From the NCBI GenBank assembly GCA_950022655.1, contig OX465579.1, forward strand, positions 179,556,303 through 179,620,302: 64,000 nucleotides of DNA, given 5' to 3'. Numbering within the stretch: position 1 is the stretch's first letter; each line of letters starts with the position of its first letter. Shown piece after piece: positions 20,746 to 31,275 of this stretch. The notes under the pieces were generated by a model that was not told the origin of the DNA, searched no databases, and saw only the letters and a list, made by a program, of their open reading frames with translations. This stretch comes from Alentia gelatinosa. Taxonomy: Eukaryota; Annelida; Polychaeta; Phyllodocida; Polynoidae. Made by a program: the position numbers and the translations under genes.

Positions 20746-23298
20746 CTATCCATATTTGCTATCCATTGTGTTCATCCCCTGAGGGGCTTGAGATTGCAGG
20801 CGGTGTATCCAGTTAAACTCAATCTTATCTCTGAGTTTTCCAGCCTGTTTGCAATCTGGATGTCTATAGATGAAGTCCAATATGTGTACTCGCACTTCAT
20901 CTACTCCTTGGTGTCCACACGAGTTAAAGTGCTTGGGTACGTCACTTATGGCACTTTTTTGTCGAATAGATCTCAGATGCTCCGAGATCCGTTCTTTGAT
21001 CTTTCGTTTCGTTTGTCCAACGTACTGGATTCCACACTTTTTGCATTCTATGCAATAGATCACATTTGAACTATTACATGTCACATTTTTCTTGCATCGG
21101 TGTGTGGTGCCTCGGGATTTGGATTTGAGTTCATTTTCTCTCACCAGTAGTTTACAATATTTGCAGTTGATTTTGCTGCATTTATTGTCCATTTTGCTGC
21201 CTTTTTCATGTTTTTTTCCATATGATATCTTTGCCCTGACGAGGTGGTCTTTGAGATTCTTTGGTCTCTTGTATCCCTTCACCAACCTGCTATTATACAG
21301 ATTTTTCGTGGTGGTGGATTTTCCCAAGATTTCCCAGTTATGGCTTACAATTTCTGGGAGGATGTTTTTCCCATGTCGATAGGTACTGATTTGGAAAGTT
21401 TTGTTCCCTTCATCCGCCGTTTTTACCTTCGGTTTGAGGATATCAACCCTTTCGATGTGGTCTACCTTTTCTTTGCATTGTTTGAGGAGTTTCGTTGGGT
21501 ATCCCCGGTCTTTAAACTCTTTCATCTTTTGTAATGCATGTTTTTGGTAGTCTCCATTTTTAGAGCATATCCTCTTTACTCGTAGTAGTTGCGAGTAGGG
21601 TATGCTCTTTTTCTGCGAGGGTGGGTGAGCGGATTCATATCTGAGGTATGTGTTCTCATCCGTGGGTTTCGTGTATAGATCTGTATACAGTCTATTATCT
21701 AAGCCTCTTCTCACCGTTGTGTCTAGGAAGTTGACCTCCATGGTTGATTTTTCCATGGTGAATTTTATAGTGCTGTGTGCATGGTTGAGGTATTCGAACC
21801 ATTCGTTCAATGCCTCTTTTCCATGCTCCCAGATGAAGAATATATCATCAATATATCTCCACCATACCTTCGGTTGGAGGCAGTGCCCCTTCAGTAGTGA
21901 TTCTCCCAGGGTTCCCATATACAGGTTAGCGTATGAAGGGGCTTGTCTAGTCCCCATTGCTGTACTGCTAATCTGTATATAGTTAGTTCCATTGAACTGT
22001 ATGTTGTTCTTTTTCAGTACGAGTGTTAGTAGTTCTGTTATATTATCTGTACTAGGTTTGCTCTGGTTTGGCCTTTTTTCCAGAGTGTTCCTTATGGTGT
22101 CAATACCTTCATCATTCGGGATATTGCTGTAAAGTGCGCTTACATCCAATGTACCAATGATGTCTCCATCGTTCAGTTTATCTACCTCGCTGATCTTTTT
22201 CAGGAAGTGATTTGTGTCTTTGATAAAAGACTTTACTTTTGGGACTTCTGGTTTGAGGAAATTATCTACAAATTTCGAGATTTTTTCTGTCGCGCAATTT
22301 TTTGCAGATACGACCAGTCTGCCTTGTGGCGGGATCACTCCTTTATGTATTTTCAGTAGAAAATATATTTGGGGTGCCCTTGGTTGTTTAGTTTTGAGCG
22401 CTTCTCCTAACTCGATTGTGATTTCTCCACTTTCGACCATTTCTTGGATTTTGAGATCGATGCCCTGGTTTATCTCCGGGGTTTTATCATGGTCAAGTTT
22501 TTTGTACACTGACTGGTCGTTGAGTTGTCTCTCAGCTTCCTTGATATAGTCTTTTGTATTCATGACTACTCTGGCCCCACCCTTATCAGCCGGTTTTATA
22601 ACAATGTCCCTATCTTTGGAAAGTCCCCTTAGGGCCAGTCTCTCAGGGTGACTGATGTTTTGCTCTGGTTTATTGGGTTTCTTAGACTTCACAGTGAGCC
22701 TTAACTCATTTACTGCAATGAACCCCTCCAGATTTGAAGAACCCGGAGGTGCTGAAAAGTTTTTTGGATCTTTTAGTTCCTTTATGAGGCCCTTGTCCCC
22801 AAAGGGGGCGTTCGGCGTACTTCGGTGTTCTGTTTTTGGTGGGATAACATCGTTTTTAGGCTGTGTATTGCCAGTTAGGGTTCTACCAGGTACGCTAGAT
22901 GGATGTTTAGTCTGGATCGGTTTTTGAAAGAATTGTTTCAATCTAAGTCCCCGATGGACTCTATCTAGTTCTGATTTGACCTCCCCGTCATCGATCTTAC
23001 TTATCGTGGGGCAGAAGTTAAGTCCCTTATTTGGGAGCGATAGTTCTATTTTGGATAGTTCTCTATCTGAAAGGTTGACTACTGTCCCTGTGTTTTTATT
23101 GTTGCACCGTAGGTTTTGGCCATTCACACTGGGTTTACTCGTACTACCTGACTCTATACCAGGGTTGTTGTAGGAACTGCTGGAATGAATAGGTCTGGAT
23201 CTCTGTAGTACTTCTCCTGTATTGAAAGAAAGAGAAACTTTGGGATACATTTCATTTTCTTTATTAACAGAAACATGCACAACAGGGCTGGACTTCAC
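20746..23298 (-). CDS. PLE ORF2, unit 3: reverse transcriptase + GIY-YIG endonuclease
   Basis: Full-length 850-codon frame (first ATG 23,250). It carries a private G445S change in the conserved box that reads GTAMGTRQAP in the other units, close to the active site, so activity may be reduced. YIDD and the GIY-YIG nuclease are intact. Confidence 0.92.
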   Translation of the reverse strand: MKSSPVVHVSVNKENEMYPKVSLSFNTGEVLQRSRPIHSSSSYNNPGIESGSTSKPSVNGQNLRCNNKNTGTVVNLSDRELSKIELSLPNKGLNFCPTISKIDDGEVKSELDRVHRGLRLKQFFQKPIQTKHPSSVPGRTLTGNTQPKNDVIPPKTEHRSTPNAPFGDKGLIKELKDPKNFSAPPGSSNLEGFIAVNELRLTVKSKKPNKPEQNISHPERLALRGLSKDRDIVIKPADKGGARVVMNTKDYIKEAERQLNDQSVYKKLDHDKTPEINQGIDLKIQEMVESGEITIELGEALKTKQPRAPQIYFLLKIHKGVIPPQGRLVVSAKNCATEKISKFVDNFLKPEVPKVKSFIKDTNHFLKKISEVDKLNDGDIIGTLDVSALYSNIPNDEGIDTIRNTLEKRPNQSKPSTDNITELLTLVLKKNNIQFNGTNYIQISSTAMGTRQAPSYANLYMGTLGESLLKGHCLQPKVWWRYIDDIFFIWEHGKEALNEWFEYLNHAHSTIKFTMEKSTMEVNFLDTTVRRGLDNRLYTDLYTKPTDENTYLRYESAHPPSQKKSIPYSQLLRVKRICSKNGDYQKHALQKMKEFKDRGYPTKLLKQCKEKVDHIERVDILKPKVKTADEGNKTFQISTYRHGKNILPEIVSHNWEILGKSTTTKNLYNSRLVKGYKRPKNLKDHLVRAKISYGKKHEKGSKMDNKCSKINCKYCKLLVRENELKSKSRGTTHRCKKNVTCNSSNVIYCIECKKCGIQYVGQTKRKIKERISEHLRSIRQKSAISDVPKHFNSCGHQGVDEVRVHILDFIYRHPDCKQAGKLRDKIEFNWIHRLQSQAPQGMNTMDSKYG

Positions 23299-24181
23299 AG
23301 GCCCAGGGTTCGATGTGTTTCAGCTCTCCACACTGGAACAGAAAGGCAGTGCGTGCCTCACATTTCATCTGCCTTCCGCTGGAGTCCCTCACGTCCCTCC
23401 ATGACCGGTGGAGGTACTTGGGCAGCAAGTCGTCGATGACCTGGGAAGTAGAGAAGTCTGAATTAGAAACCGAGGTATTAATTGTAGAAACAATTTCAGG
23501 CAACGGTTGATCAGAATTTTCTAAATCTCTGAGTAAGGAAAGATTATGTTTATCCAAACTGTTGTTATCGACTGGTTCTTTACCTATGTGGTAGGTGGTA
23601 GGCATAGGGTCCGGGTTGTCTCCATCGTTGGAGCTAATCGCCAGACTGGCTTTATGAACCTGCGGTGTTGCACCCTGATATGTGCTTGCACCCGTTACGT
23701 TTATGGGTCCACCATTGGTGGCCATGTTTTTCGGTGTATGGTTCGCCTCAGGGCTCCTCATATATCCGAAAAAATCCGTTATCCTAGTTCTTTTGAACTT
23801 GGTAGTGGGTTTGGAACCTCCAGAGTTATGTCTGGATATTCCAGTAGGCTTCAATATCCGCCTTGCGGAGGATCTGTCTGCCTGTGTGTGGTCACCGTTC
23901 AGTTTGCCCACCTCAATGCTCTTACAATCACAATGTCCTAACACGTTGCAATTACCCGAAGGGCATACAATGTTAAACAGTGAGTTGTGAGAAGTATGAG
24001 AAACAAGTTGGGTATTTACCTCGTCTCCGGTGGAAGTCTTAGGTGTTTGTTCCAAGTTTCATTCCACTTGAAACACTGTATAAGACTTTCCGTCCGAAAC
24101 CCCGGTGCTGGGGTTGTCTCCCACCCGTCTGCGCTTGAGGTTGGGTGCACTCGTATTCATACTTTCATCGTCAGTATGCAT
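23264..24181 (-). CDS. PLE ORF1, unit 3: unknown protein with in-frame TGA
   Basis: Same protein as unit 1 downstream of the TGA (24,059-24,061), with the ATG at 24,181. Upstream differences are a few silent or single-base changes near 24,151-24,168. Confidence 0.55.
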
Positions 24182-24275
24182 ACCGGTGATGTTGGTCTCT
24201 TTGTAGCAATATGATTGATCTCGCTCGAGCACGACCTACACCCTACACTGCGGCGTTGGGCTGGATAGCTTTTGC

Positions 24276-24948
24276 GTAATATGTAGGTGAATGTGGCGGT
24301 CTTTGCGACTATCGAGCAAGTGACTGGCTTAGCAGCAGTGGACTTTATCCACGGCCTGCTTATGTTAATTGTTTTCACAGAGTTAGACCTCTTTTGATTG
24401 TTTCTGATCACGTGGTCGAGTTCCCATCTTTTCATTGGTCGGCGTACCAAACAAAGAGCGGCGGGAAATTCAAACAACCAATTGATTTCAGTGTATCTTA
24501 TAGTCTAGGCGTATCCACTCTGTGGTGCCTCTGACTGGTGTTCAGTGTGCGAACTAATACACTGTGGGTATATGTATCCCTCTGTGGGGAAATGTATGAA
24601 CCCTTTTCTCTGTGCTAGGGTGAATGATACATATTTGTCTCATTCCTTGCTCAATAGTTTCGACGATCTTGTCTCATCAGGCGATTATAGGCCGGCCTAT
24701 AGGTCATAGGTTGAGAGATACTTTTTTCTCTCTACTCTGTTTTCCCTTAGAAAATAGAGCTATTTGGGTAATTAACACTTGTGGAAGTCAGTCACTTTGT
24801 AGTCGCCTATGGAAGATACTAGTGGGGTGAATGTTTGTTTAAAAAAATCCTTTCCCTATCGATTATAGGTATTTTCAGCCTTCACACCTTGTGGGGTGTT
24901 TTCAGGGCGAAGTGCCTTTTTCGTTTAGAGGCAAACAAAATTTTGATG
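24276..24948 (-). repeat. PLE pseudo-LTR, copy 4
   Basis: Fourth pseudo-LTR, internal, nearly identical to copies 2 and 3. Confidence 0.75.
24657..24680 (-). ncRNA. Hammerhead-like core in pseudo-LTR 4
   Basis: Same CTGATGAG / stem II / CGAAAC arrangement as copies 2 and 3. The cleavage-site half is unidentified. Confidence 0.5.
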
Positions 24949-24966
24949 TGACGTTGTGGGTAGTAT

Positions 24967-27519
24967 CTATCCATATTTGCTATCCATTGTGTTCATCCCC
25001 TGAGGGGCTTGAGATTGCAGGCGGTGTATCCAGTTAAACTCAATCTTATCTCTGAGTTTTCCAGCCTGTTTGCAATCTGGATGTCTATAGATGAAGTCCA
25101 ATATGTGTACTCGCACTTCATCTACTCCTTGGTGTCCACACGAGTTAAAGTGCTTGGGTACGTCACTTATGGCACTTTTTTGTCAAATAGATCTCAGATG
25201 CTCCGAGATCCGTTCTTTGATCTTTCGTTTCGTTTGTCCAACGTACTGGATTCCACACTTTTTGCATTCTATGCAATAGATCACATTTGAACTATTACAT
25301 GTCACATTTTTCTTGCATCGGTGTGTGGTGCCTCGGGATTTGGATTTGAGTTCATTTTCTCTCACCAGTAATTTACAATATTTGCAGTTGATTTTGCTGC
25401 ATTTATTGTCCATTTTGCTGCCTTTTTCATGTTTTTTTCCATATGATATCTTTGCCCTGACGAGGTGGTCTTTGAGATTCTTTGGTCTCTTGTATCCCTT
25501 CACCAACCTGCTATTATACAGATTTTTCGTGGTGGTGGATTTTCCCAAGATTTCCCAGTTATGGCTTACAATTTCTGGGAGGATGTTTTTCCCATGTCGA
25601 TAGGTACTGATTTGGAAAGTTTTGTTCCCTTCATCCGCCGTTTTTACCTTCGGTTTGAGGATATCAACCCTTTCGATGTGGTCTACCTTTTCTTTGCATT
25701 GTTTGAGGAGTTTCGTTGGGTATCCCCGGTCTTTAAACTCTTTCATCTTTTGTAATGCATGTTTTTGGTAGTCTCCATTTTTAGAGCATATCCTCTTTAC
25801 TCGTAGTAGTTGCGAGTAGGGTATGCTCTTTTTCTGCGAGGGTGGGTGAGCGGATTCATATCTGAGGTATGTGTTCTCATCCGTGGGTTTCGTGTATAGA
25901 TCTGTATACAGTCTATTATCTAAGCCTCTTCTCACCGTTGTGTCTAGGAAGTTGACCTCCATGGTTGATTTTTCCATGGTGAATTTTATAGTGCTGTGTG
26001 CATGGTTGAGGTATTCGAACCATTCGTTCAATGCCTCTTTTCCATGCTCCCAGATGAAGAATATATCATCAATATATCTCCACCATACCTTCGGTTGGAG
26101 GCAGTGCCCCTTCAGTAGTGATTCTCCCAGGGTTCCCATATACAGGTTAGCGTATGAAGGGGCTTGTCTAGTCCCCATTGCTGTACCGCTAATCTGTATA
26201 TAGTTAGTTCCATTGAACTGTATGTTGTTCTTTTTCAGTACGAGTGTTAGTAGTTCTGTTATATTATCTGTACTAGGTTTGCTCTGGTTTGGCCTTTTTT
26301 CCAGAGTGTTCCTTATGGTGTCAATACCTTCATCATTCGGGATATTGCTGTAAAGTGCGCTTACATCCAATGTACCAATGATGTCTCCATCGTTCAGTTT
26401 ATCTACCTCGCTGATCTTTTTCAGGAAGTGATTTGTGTCTTTGATAAAAGACTTTACTTTTGGGACTTCTGGTTTGAGGAAATTATCTACAAATTTCGAG
26501 GTTATTTCTGTCGCGCAATTTTTTGCAGATACGACCAGTCTGCCTTGTGGCGGGATCACTCCTTTATGTATTTTCAGTAGAAAATATATTTGGGGTGCCC
26601 TTGGTTGTTTAGTTTTGAGCGCTTCTCCTAACTCGATTGTGATTTCTCCACTTTCGACCATTTCTTGGATTTTGAGATCGATGCCCTGGTTTATCTCTGG
26701 GGTTTTATCATGGTCAAGTTTTTTGTACACTGACTGGTCGTTGAGTTGTCTCTCAGCTTCCTTGATATAGTCTTTTGTATTCATGACTACTCTGGCCCCA
26801 CCCTTATCAGCCGGTTTTATAACAATGTCCCTATCTTTGGAAAGTCCCCTTAGGGCCAGTCTCTCTGGGTGACTGATGTTTTGCTCTGGTTTATTGGGTT
26901 TCTTAGACTTCACAGTGAGCCTTAACTCATTTACTGCAATGAACCCCTCCAGATTTGAAGAACCCGGAGGTGCTGAAAAGTTTTTTGGATCTTTTAGCTC
27001 CTTTATGAGGCCCTTGTCCCCAAAGGGGGCGTTCGGCGTACTTCGGTGTTCTGTTTTTGGTGGGATAACATCGTTTTTAGGCTGTGTATTGCCAGTTAGG
27101 GTTCTACCAGGTACGCTAGATGGATGTTTAGTCTGGATCGGTTTTTGAAAGAATTGTTTCAATCTAAGTCCCCGATGGACTCTTTCTAGTTCTGATTTGA
27201 CCTCCCCGTCATCGATCTTACTTATCGTGGGGCAGAAGTTAAGTCCCTTATTTGGGAGCGATAGTTCTATTTTGGATAGTTCTCTATCTGAAAGGTTGAC
27301 TACTGTCCCTGTGTTTTTATTGTTGCACCGTAGGTTTTGGCCATTCACACTGGGTTTACTCGTACTACCTGACTCTATACCAGGGTTGTTGTAGGAACTG
27401 CTGGAATGAATAGGTCTGGATCTCTGTAGTACTTCTCCTGTATTGAAAGAAAGAGAAACTTTGGGATACATTTCATTTTCTTTATTAACAGAAACATGCA
27501 CAACAGGGCTGGACTTCAC
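24967..27519 (-). pseudogene. PLE ORF2, unit 4: truncated by a nonsense mutation
   Basis: The frame is intact from its 5' end through the RT and the first part of the GIY-YIG domain. Arg779 (CGA) is TGA at 25,183-25,185. The rest of the usual frame (to 24,967) is still present and readable. The last 72 residues, including the distal nuclease part with NWIH and the acidic residue before it, would be lost. The change is a CpG transition. RT could still be made. Confidence 0.9.
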
Positions 27520-28402
27520 AGGCCCAGGGTTCGATGTGTTTCAGCTCTCCACACTGGAACAGAAAGGCAGTGCGTGCCTCACATTTCATCTGCCTTCCGC
27601 TGGAGTCCCTCACGTCCCTCCATGACCGGTGGAGGTACTTGGGCAGCAAGTCGTCGATGACCTGGGAAGTAGAGAAGTCTGAATTAGAAACCGAGGTATT
27701 AATTGTAGAAACAATTTCAGGCAACGGTTGATCAGAATTTTCTAAATCTCTGAGTAAGGAAAGATTATGTTTATCCAAACTGTTGTTATCGACTGGTTCT
27801 TTACCTATGTGGTAGGTGGTAGGCATAGGGTCCGGGTTGTCTCCATCGTTGGAGCTAATCGCCAGACTGGCTTTATGAACCTGCGGTGTTGCACCCTGAT
27901 ATGTGCTAGCACCCGTTACGTTTATGGGTCCACCATTGGTGGCCATGTTTTTCGGTGTATGGTTCGCCTCAGGGCTCCTCATATATCCGAAAAAATCCGT
28001 TATCCTAGTTCTTTTGAACTTGGTAGTGGGTTTGGAACCTCCAGAGTTATGTCTGGATATTCCAGTAGGCTTTAATATCCGCCTTGCGGAGGATCTGTCT
28101 GCCTGTGTGTGGTCACCGTTCAGTTTGCCCACCTCAATGCTCTTACAATCACAATGTCCTAACACGTTGCAATTACCCGAAGGGCATACAATGTTAAACA
28201 GTGAGTTGTGAGAAGTATGAGAAACAAGTTGGGTATTTACCTCGTCTCCGGTGGAAGTCTTAGGTGTTTGTTCCAAGTTTCATTCCACTTGAAACACTGT
28301 ATAAGACTTTCCGTCCGAAACCCCGGTGCTGGGGTTGTCTCCCACCCGTCTGCGCTTGAGGTTGGGTGCACTCGTATTCATACTTTCGTCGTCAGTATGC
28401 AT
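27485..28402 (-). CDS. PLE ORF1, unit 4: unknown protein with in-frame TGA
   Basis: TGA at 28,280-28,282 interrupts the frame exactly as in the other three units. The ATG is at 28,402 and the stop at 27,485. The downstream protein sequence is the same as in the other units, so the nucleotide differences here are silent. Confidence 0.55.
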
Positions 28403-28496
28403 ACCGGTGATGTTGGTCTCTTTGTAGCAATATGATTGATCTCGCTCGAGCACGACCTACACCCTACACTGCGGCGTTGGGCTGGATAGCTTTTGC

Positions 28497-29155
28497 GTAA
28501 TATGTAGGTGAATGTGGCGGTCTTTGCGACTATCGAGCAAGTGACTGGCTTAGCAGCAGTGGACTTTATCCACGGCCTGCTTATGTTAATTGTTTTCACA
28601 GAGTTAGACCTCTTTTGATTGTTTCTGATCACGTGGTCGAGTTCCCATCTTTTCATTGGTCGGCGTACCAAACAAAGAGCGGCGGGAAATTCAAACAACC
28701 AATTGATTTCAGTGTATCTTATAGTCTAGGCGTATCCACTCTGTGGTGCCTCTGACTGGTGTTCAGTGTGCGAACTAATACACTGTGGGTATATGTATCC
28801 CTCTGTGGAGAAATGTATGAACCCTTTTCTCTGTGCTAGGGTGAATGATACATATTTGTCTCATTCCTTGCTCAATAGTTTCGATGATCTTGTCTCATCA
28901 GGCGATTATAGGCCGGCCTATAGGTCATAGGTTGAGAGATTTTTCTCTCTACTCTGTTTTCCCTTAGAAAATAGAGCTATTTGGGTAATTAACACTTGTG
29001 GAAGTCAGTCACTTTGTAGTCGCCTAAGGAAGATACTAGTTGGGTGAATGTTTGTTTAAAAAAATCCTTTCCCTATCGATTATAGGTATTTTCAGCCTTC
29101 ACACCTTGTGGGGCTGTTTTCAGGGCGAAGTGCCTTTTTCGTTTAGAGGAAAACA
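28497..29155 (-). repeat. PLE pseudo-LTR, copy 5 (5' end of the array)
   Basis: Terminal pseudo-LTR with no body attached. A few bases are lost near 28,940 relative to the internal copies. It ends in a rearranged inverted piece described separately. Confidence 0.75.
28878..28901 (-). ncRNA. Hammerhead-like core in pseudo-LTR 5
   Basis: CTGATGAG and CGAAAC are intact. Stem II is weakened by a C-to-T change on the plus strand (GATGATC). Confidence 0.45.
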
Positions 29156-29195
29156 AATTTTTCCTCTAAACGAAAAAGGATTTTTCTAAACAAAC
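29133..29195. repeat. Inverted (snap-back) fragment at the array's right end
   Basis: The sequence TTCCTCTAAACGAAAAAGG is the reverse complement of the adjacent pseudo-LTR end (29,133-29,152). It is followed by an inverted copy of 29,050-29,069 (GGATTTTTCTAAACAAAC). The intervening sequence is missing in the inverted copy. It looks like a template switch during reverse transcription. Inverted pieces at PLE ends are known. Confidence 0.75.
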
Positions 29196-29314
29196 ATAAT
29201 GGATAATATCACTGCATTCTAGTTTTGTTGTTATGACCTGAGATTGTTATCCCCTATTACACCTATTATCTACCCAAAAGTGTTGAATAGTCAGTGGGTG
29301 GTGCTAGATACTAT

Positions 29315-29850
29315 TGTAGTGGTTGGGTGATCTTGCAGTGTTTCGTCCACTCTTTGGAAGGTGGCGCAGACAGTCAATCCTTGCTGCGTAGTAATTCCAG
29401 GCAACACCGCACACGAGAGTAGCGTGGCGGGAGCTGGGATTATGTAACTCAGAGTATATATACCCTGGGTTTGCAGTAGGTTGACAGGCTGTCCTCGCAT
29501 GTCTCTCTGTAAAGAGTAGACCTTTGGACCTACACATTAGCAGGGTTTTCCCAAGCCTTGTGGTGGTAGACGAGTCCAAGACTCCGGTTGAATTAGCCTC
29601 CCCAGCGCTACCTGGCACCTGTTGCCAGGGGACTACTTTGGGAGTGATCTATCCGGGATCGCTACGGGCAGTAGAATAAACAACCTGTTGTTTATCTAAA
29701 GTTGTGGAGTTGTGTTCTGAGTGACTAGGCTAGCTCACATCTGCCGAAAATACCAAACAACCTACTTAATAGTACGTAGGGTGGGATATTGCCAGGAACT
29801 AGATTTTCCAAAGGTAAACCTGCTACGCAGCTAGGCCGCCGAACACCACA
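29315..29850 (+). mobile_element. Solo LTR (536 bp)
   Basis: Begins TGTAGTGG and ends CACCACA, flanked by the 4-bp repeat CTAT (29,311-29,314; 29,851-29,854). Most of its length matches, in opposite orientation, the LTRs at 61,259-61,775 and 63,213-63,729. It carries a TATATATACC-type box and an AATAAA near 29,673. No internal element region is present, so it is a recombination remnant of an LTR retrotransposon. Confidence 0.85.
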
Positions 29851-29854
29851 CTAT

Positions 29855-30855
29855 AATCAGCCAAAATCAGGTGAATATGTGGTAATAGGCATCTTGAATC
29901 CCTTGCAGGAACCTGTCCTCATTGATCAGAAATAGGGAACTCTTCCTAATGTAACAGCACTCTCTGCAGTTACACATAACCACTTATAGCATATACTTTC
30001 CTTGATTTGGACATTCTCCTATTTGGCTGCCTTATTCCTTAGGTGTTTGACTTTTTCAGTGGTTTTGTGTATGCAAATCCATAACTGCTTATTATCATAC
30101 TTTTTGCAGCACCTTTCCAGCATGGGCAAAGTTGTCGCTAAAGTCTCGGAAAGTTGCTTCTAAAGTCACACAACTCTGGACACCCCCCCTATGAATTTTG
30201 GGCTGTGTCACACTTTTCAATATACCCCCCCCCACCCCCCTAAGTGTGACTTAATTTATGGACAGCCCCTAGATAGACTCAGAGAGAATGACAGTGAACC
30301 AGACACATTGGGTGCTAGCATGGATGTAGATTAGGCTGTGAATTACAGACTCAGTGAGTGAAAAAATGGCGTTTTTAATCATTTTAAGTTATGTAACAAT
30401 AAGCACACGTCATACCTAGTCTAGTACAGGCTTGTCTGAAGTATTCATGTCTTTTAACTGTTATAGTCGAATGAGGCACACTTACAAAGCCAATGGATAT
30501 GGAAATAAGGCAAATTCAATAGCCCAATGTTAGTTGCAGAAAAATTCATTGTGGTGCCTGCTTGGTACTAATGTTGTCATCAACAGTACAATACAAACAG
30601 GATGAACATAGAGTTATATAAGGTTATTTACGCAAAAACTTGCCCATCCCAATTCCTTATTCCTTATGTTTCTATAATTGGCTGTGATATATACATTAAC
30701 CACACCTCATCACAATCACAGGCTTTGATTCACCAGATGAACTAAGAAATTGTTTACCTTTCCTAACTGCTATCTCCTTCCCTCCATCTCTCCTCAGCTG
30801 AACAGGAACCTGCAGGCTTGTGGTTATCATATCGGTTCTTATTCTCTGTTTTACT
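29855..30855. other. Intron 1 sequence, nothing recognised
   Basis: AT-rich, with a short C-run at 30,184-30,242 resembling one at 11,100-11,195 (similar wording around TGTCACAC). No coding frame. Confidence 0.4.
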
Positions 30856-31275
30856 CTGAGAGTGTACATTCAACCCTCATGATCTGAACTCTAGTTTGTG
30901 CCATCTGTAACACACACAGCCCACATCCTGGTAAATATGTTCCAAGTGATACTGGCTAGAACCTGGAGGGTGAATACAGAATAACTAGAATGTGTTTTGA
31001 ATCACAACCCAAGGCGTTCGGGGGTAATCTATTCATATCTCTATCTGGGATTTCTAACAGGTTGTTGCATACCTCTCTTAGTTGTAATTGTCTATAGGAC
31101 ATTTTCATTTCCAGTTCAAGTAACATTTATCTGAATCAAATTTACTCCTGACATTCATATCAGAATGTCAGCAACACTGAGATGATAGTAGTTATCTCAT
31201 ATTTTGTTTCAATATGCAGGCCATGGGGGCCAGCTTACTTGAAGTCAGCCTAGACTGCTTCCTGTATGCCTCAGA
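30856..31275 (+). repeat. Divergent duplicate of the Ig gene's 5' flank
   Basis: Shares ordered blocks with 7,190-7,720, including ACATTC.CCCTCATG, ACACTGAGATGATAG and CCATGGGGGCCAGCTT. A signal-peptide exon is not found after it, because the fold-back element at 31,276 interrupts the alignment. This points to an old duplication of a promoter/first-exon unit. Confidence 0.65.

Larger units (their letters stand above)
11605..29209 (-). mobile_element. Tandem array of a Penelope-like retroelement (4 units + terminal pseudo-LTR)
   Basis: Four head-to-tail copies repeat with an exact 4,221-bp period, coding strand minus, in the pattern pseudo-LTR/body four times and then a fifth pseudo-LTR. Coding copies are over 99% identical by eye. 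The whole array is bounded by a 15-bp direct repeat, CATAATGGATAATAT (11,605-11,619 and 29,195-29,209), which reads as the target duplication of a single insertion event. Part of it (TAATAT) may belong to the element end. Tandem arrays and pseudo-LTRs are known for endonuclease-bearing Penelope-like elements. Confidence 0.9.

Noticed and set aside
12346..28435. Many plus-strand frames of 60-131 codons across the PLE array
   Set aside because: They mirror ORF1/ORF2 on the opposite strand and repeat with the 4,221-bp period. They show no independent coding signal.
15715..28698. 106-codon minus-strand frames upstream of each ORF1
   Set aside because: They lie partly in the pseudo-LTR and in a different frame from ORF1, with no recognisable features. 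Treated as untranslated sequence.
12000..29000. CRISPR-like interpretation of the long regular repeats
   Set aside because: The repeats are 4.2-kb retroelement units in eukaryotic DNA. There are no short repeats with unique spacers and no Cas genes.
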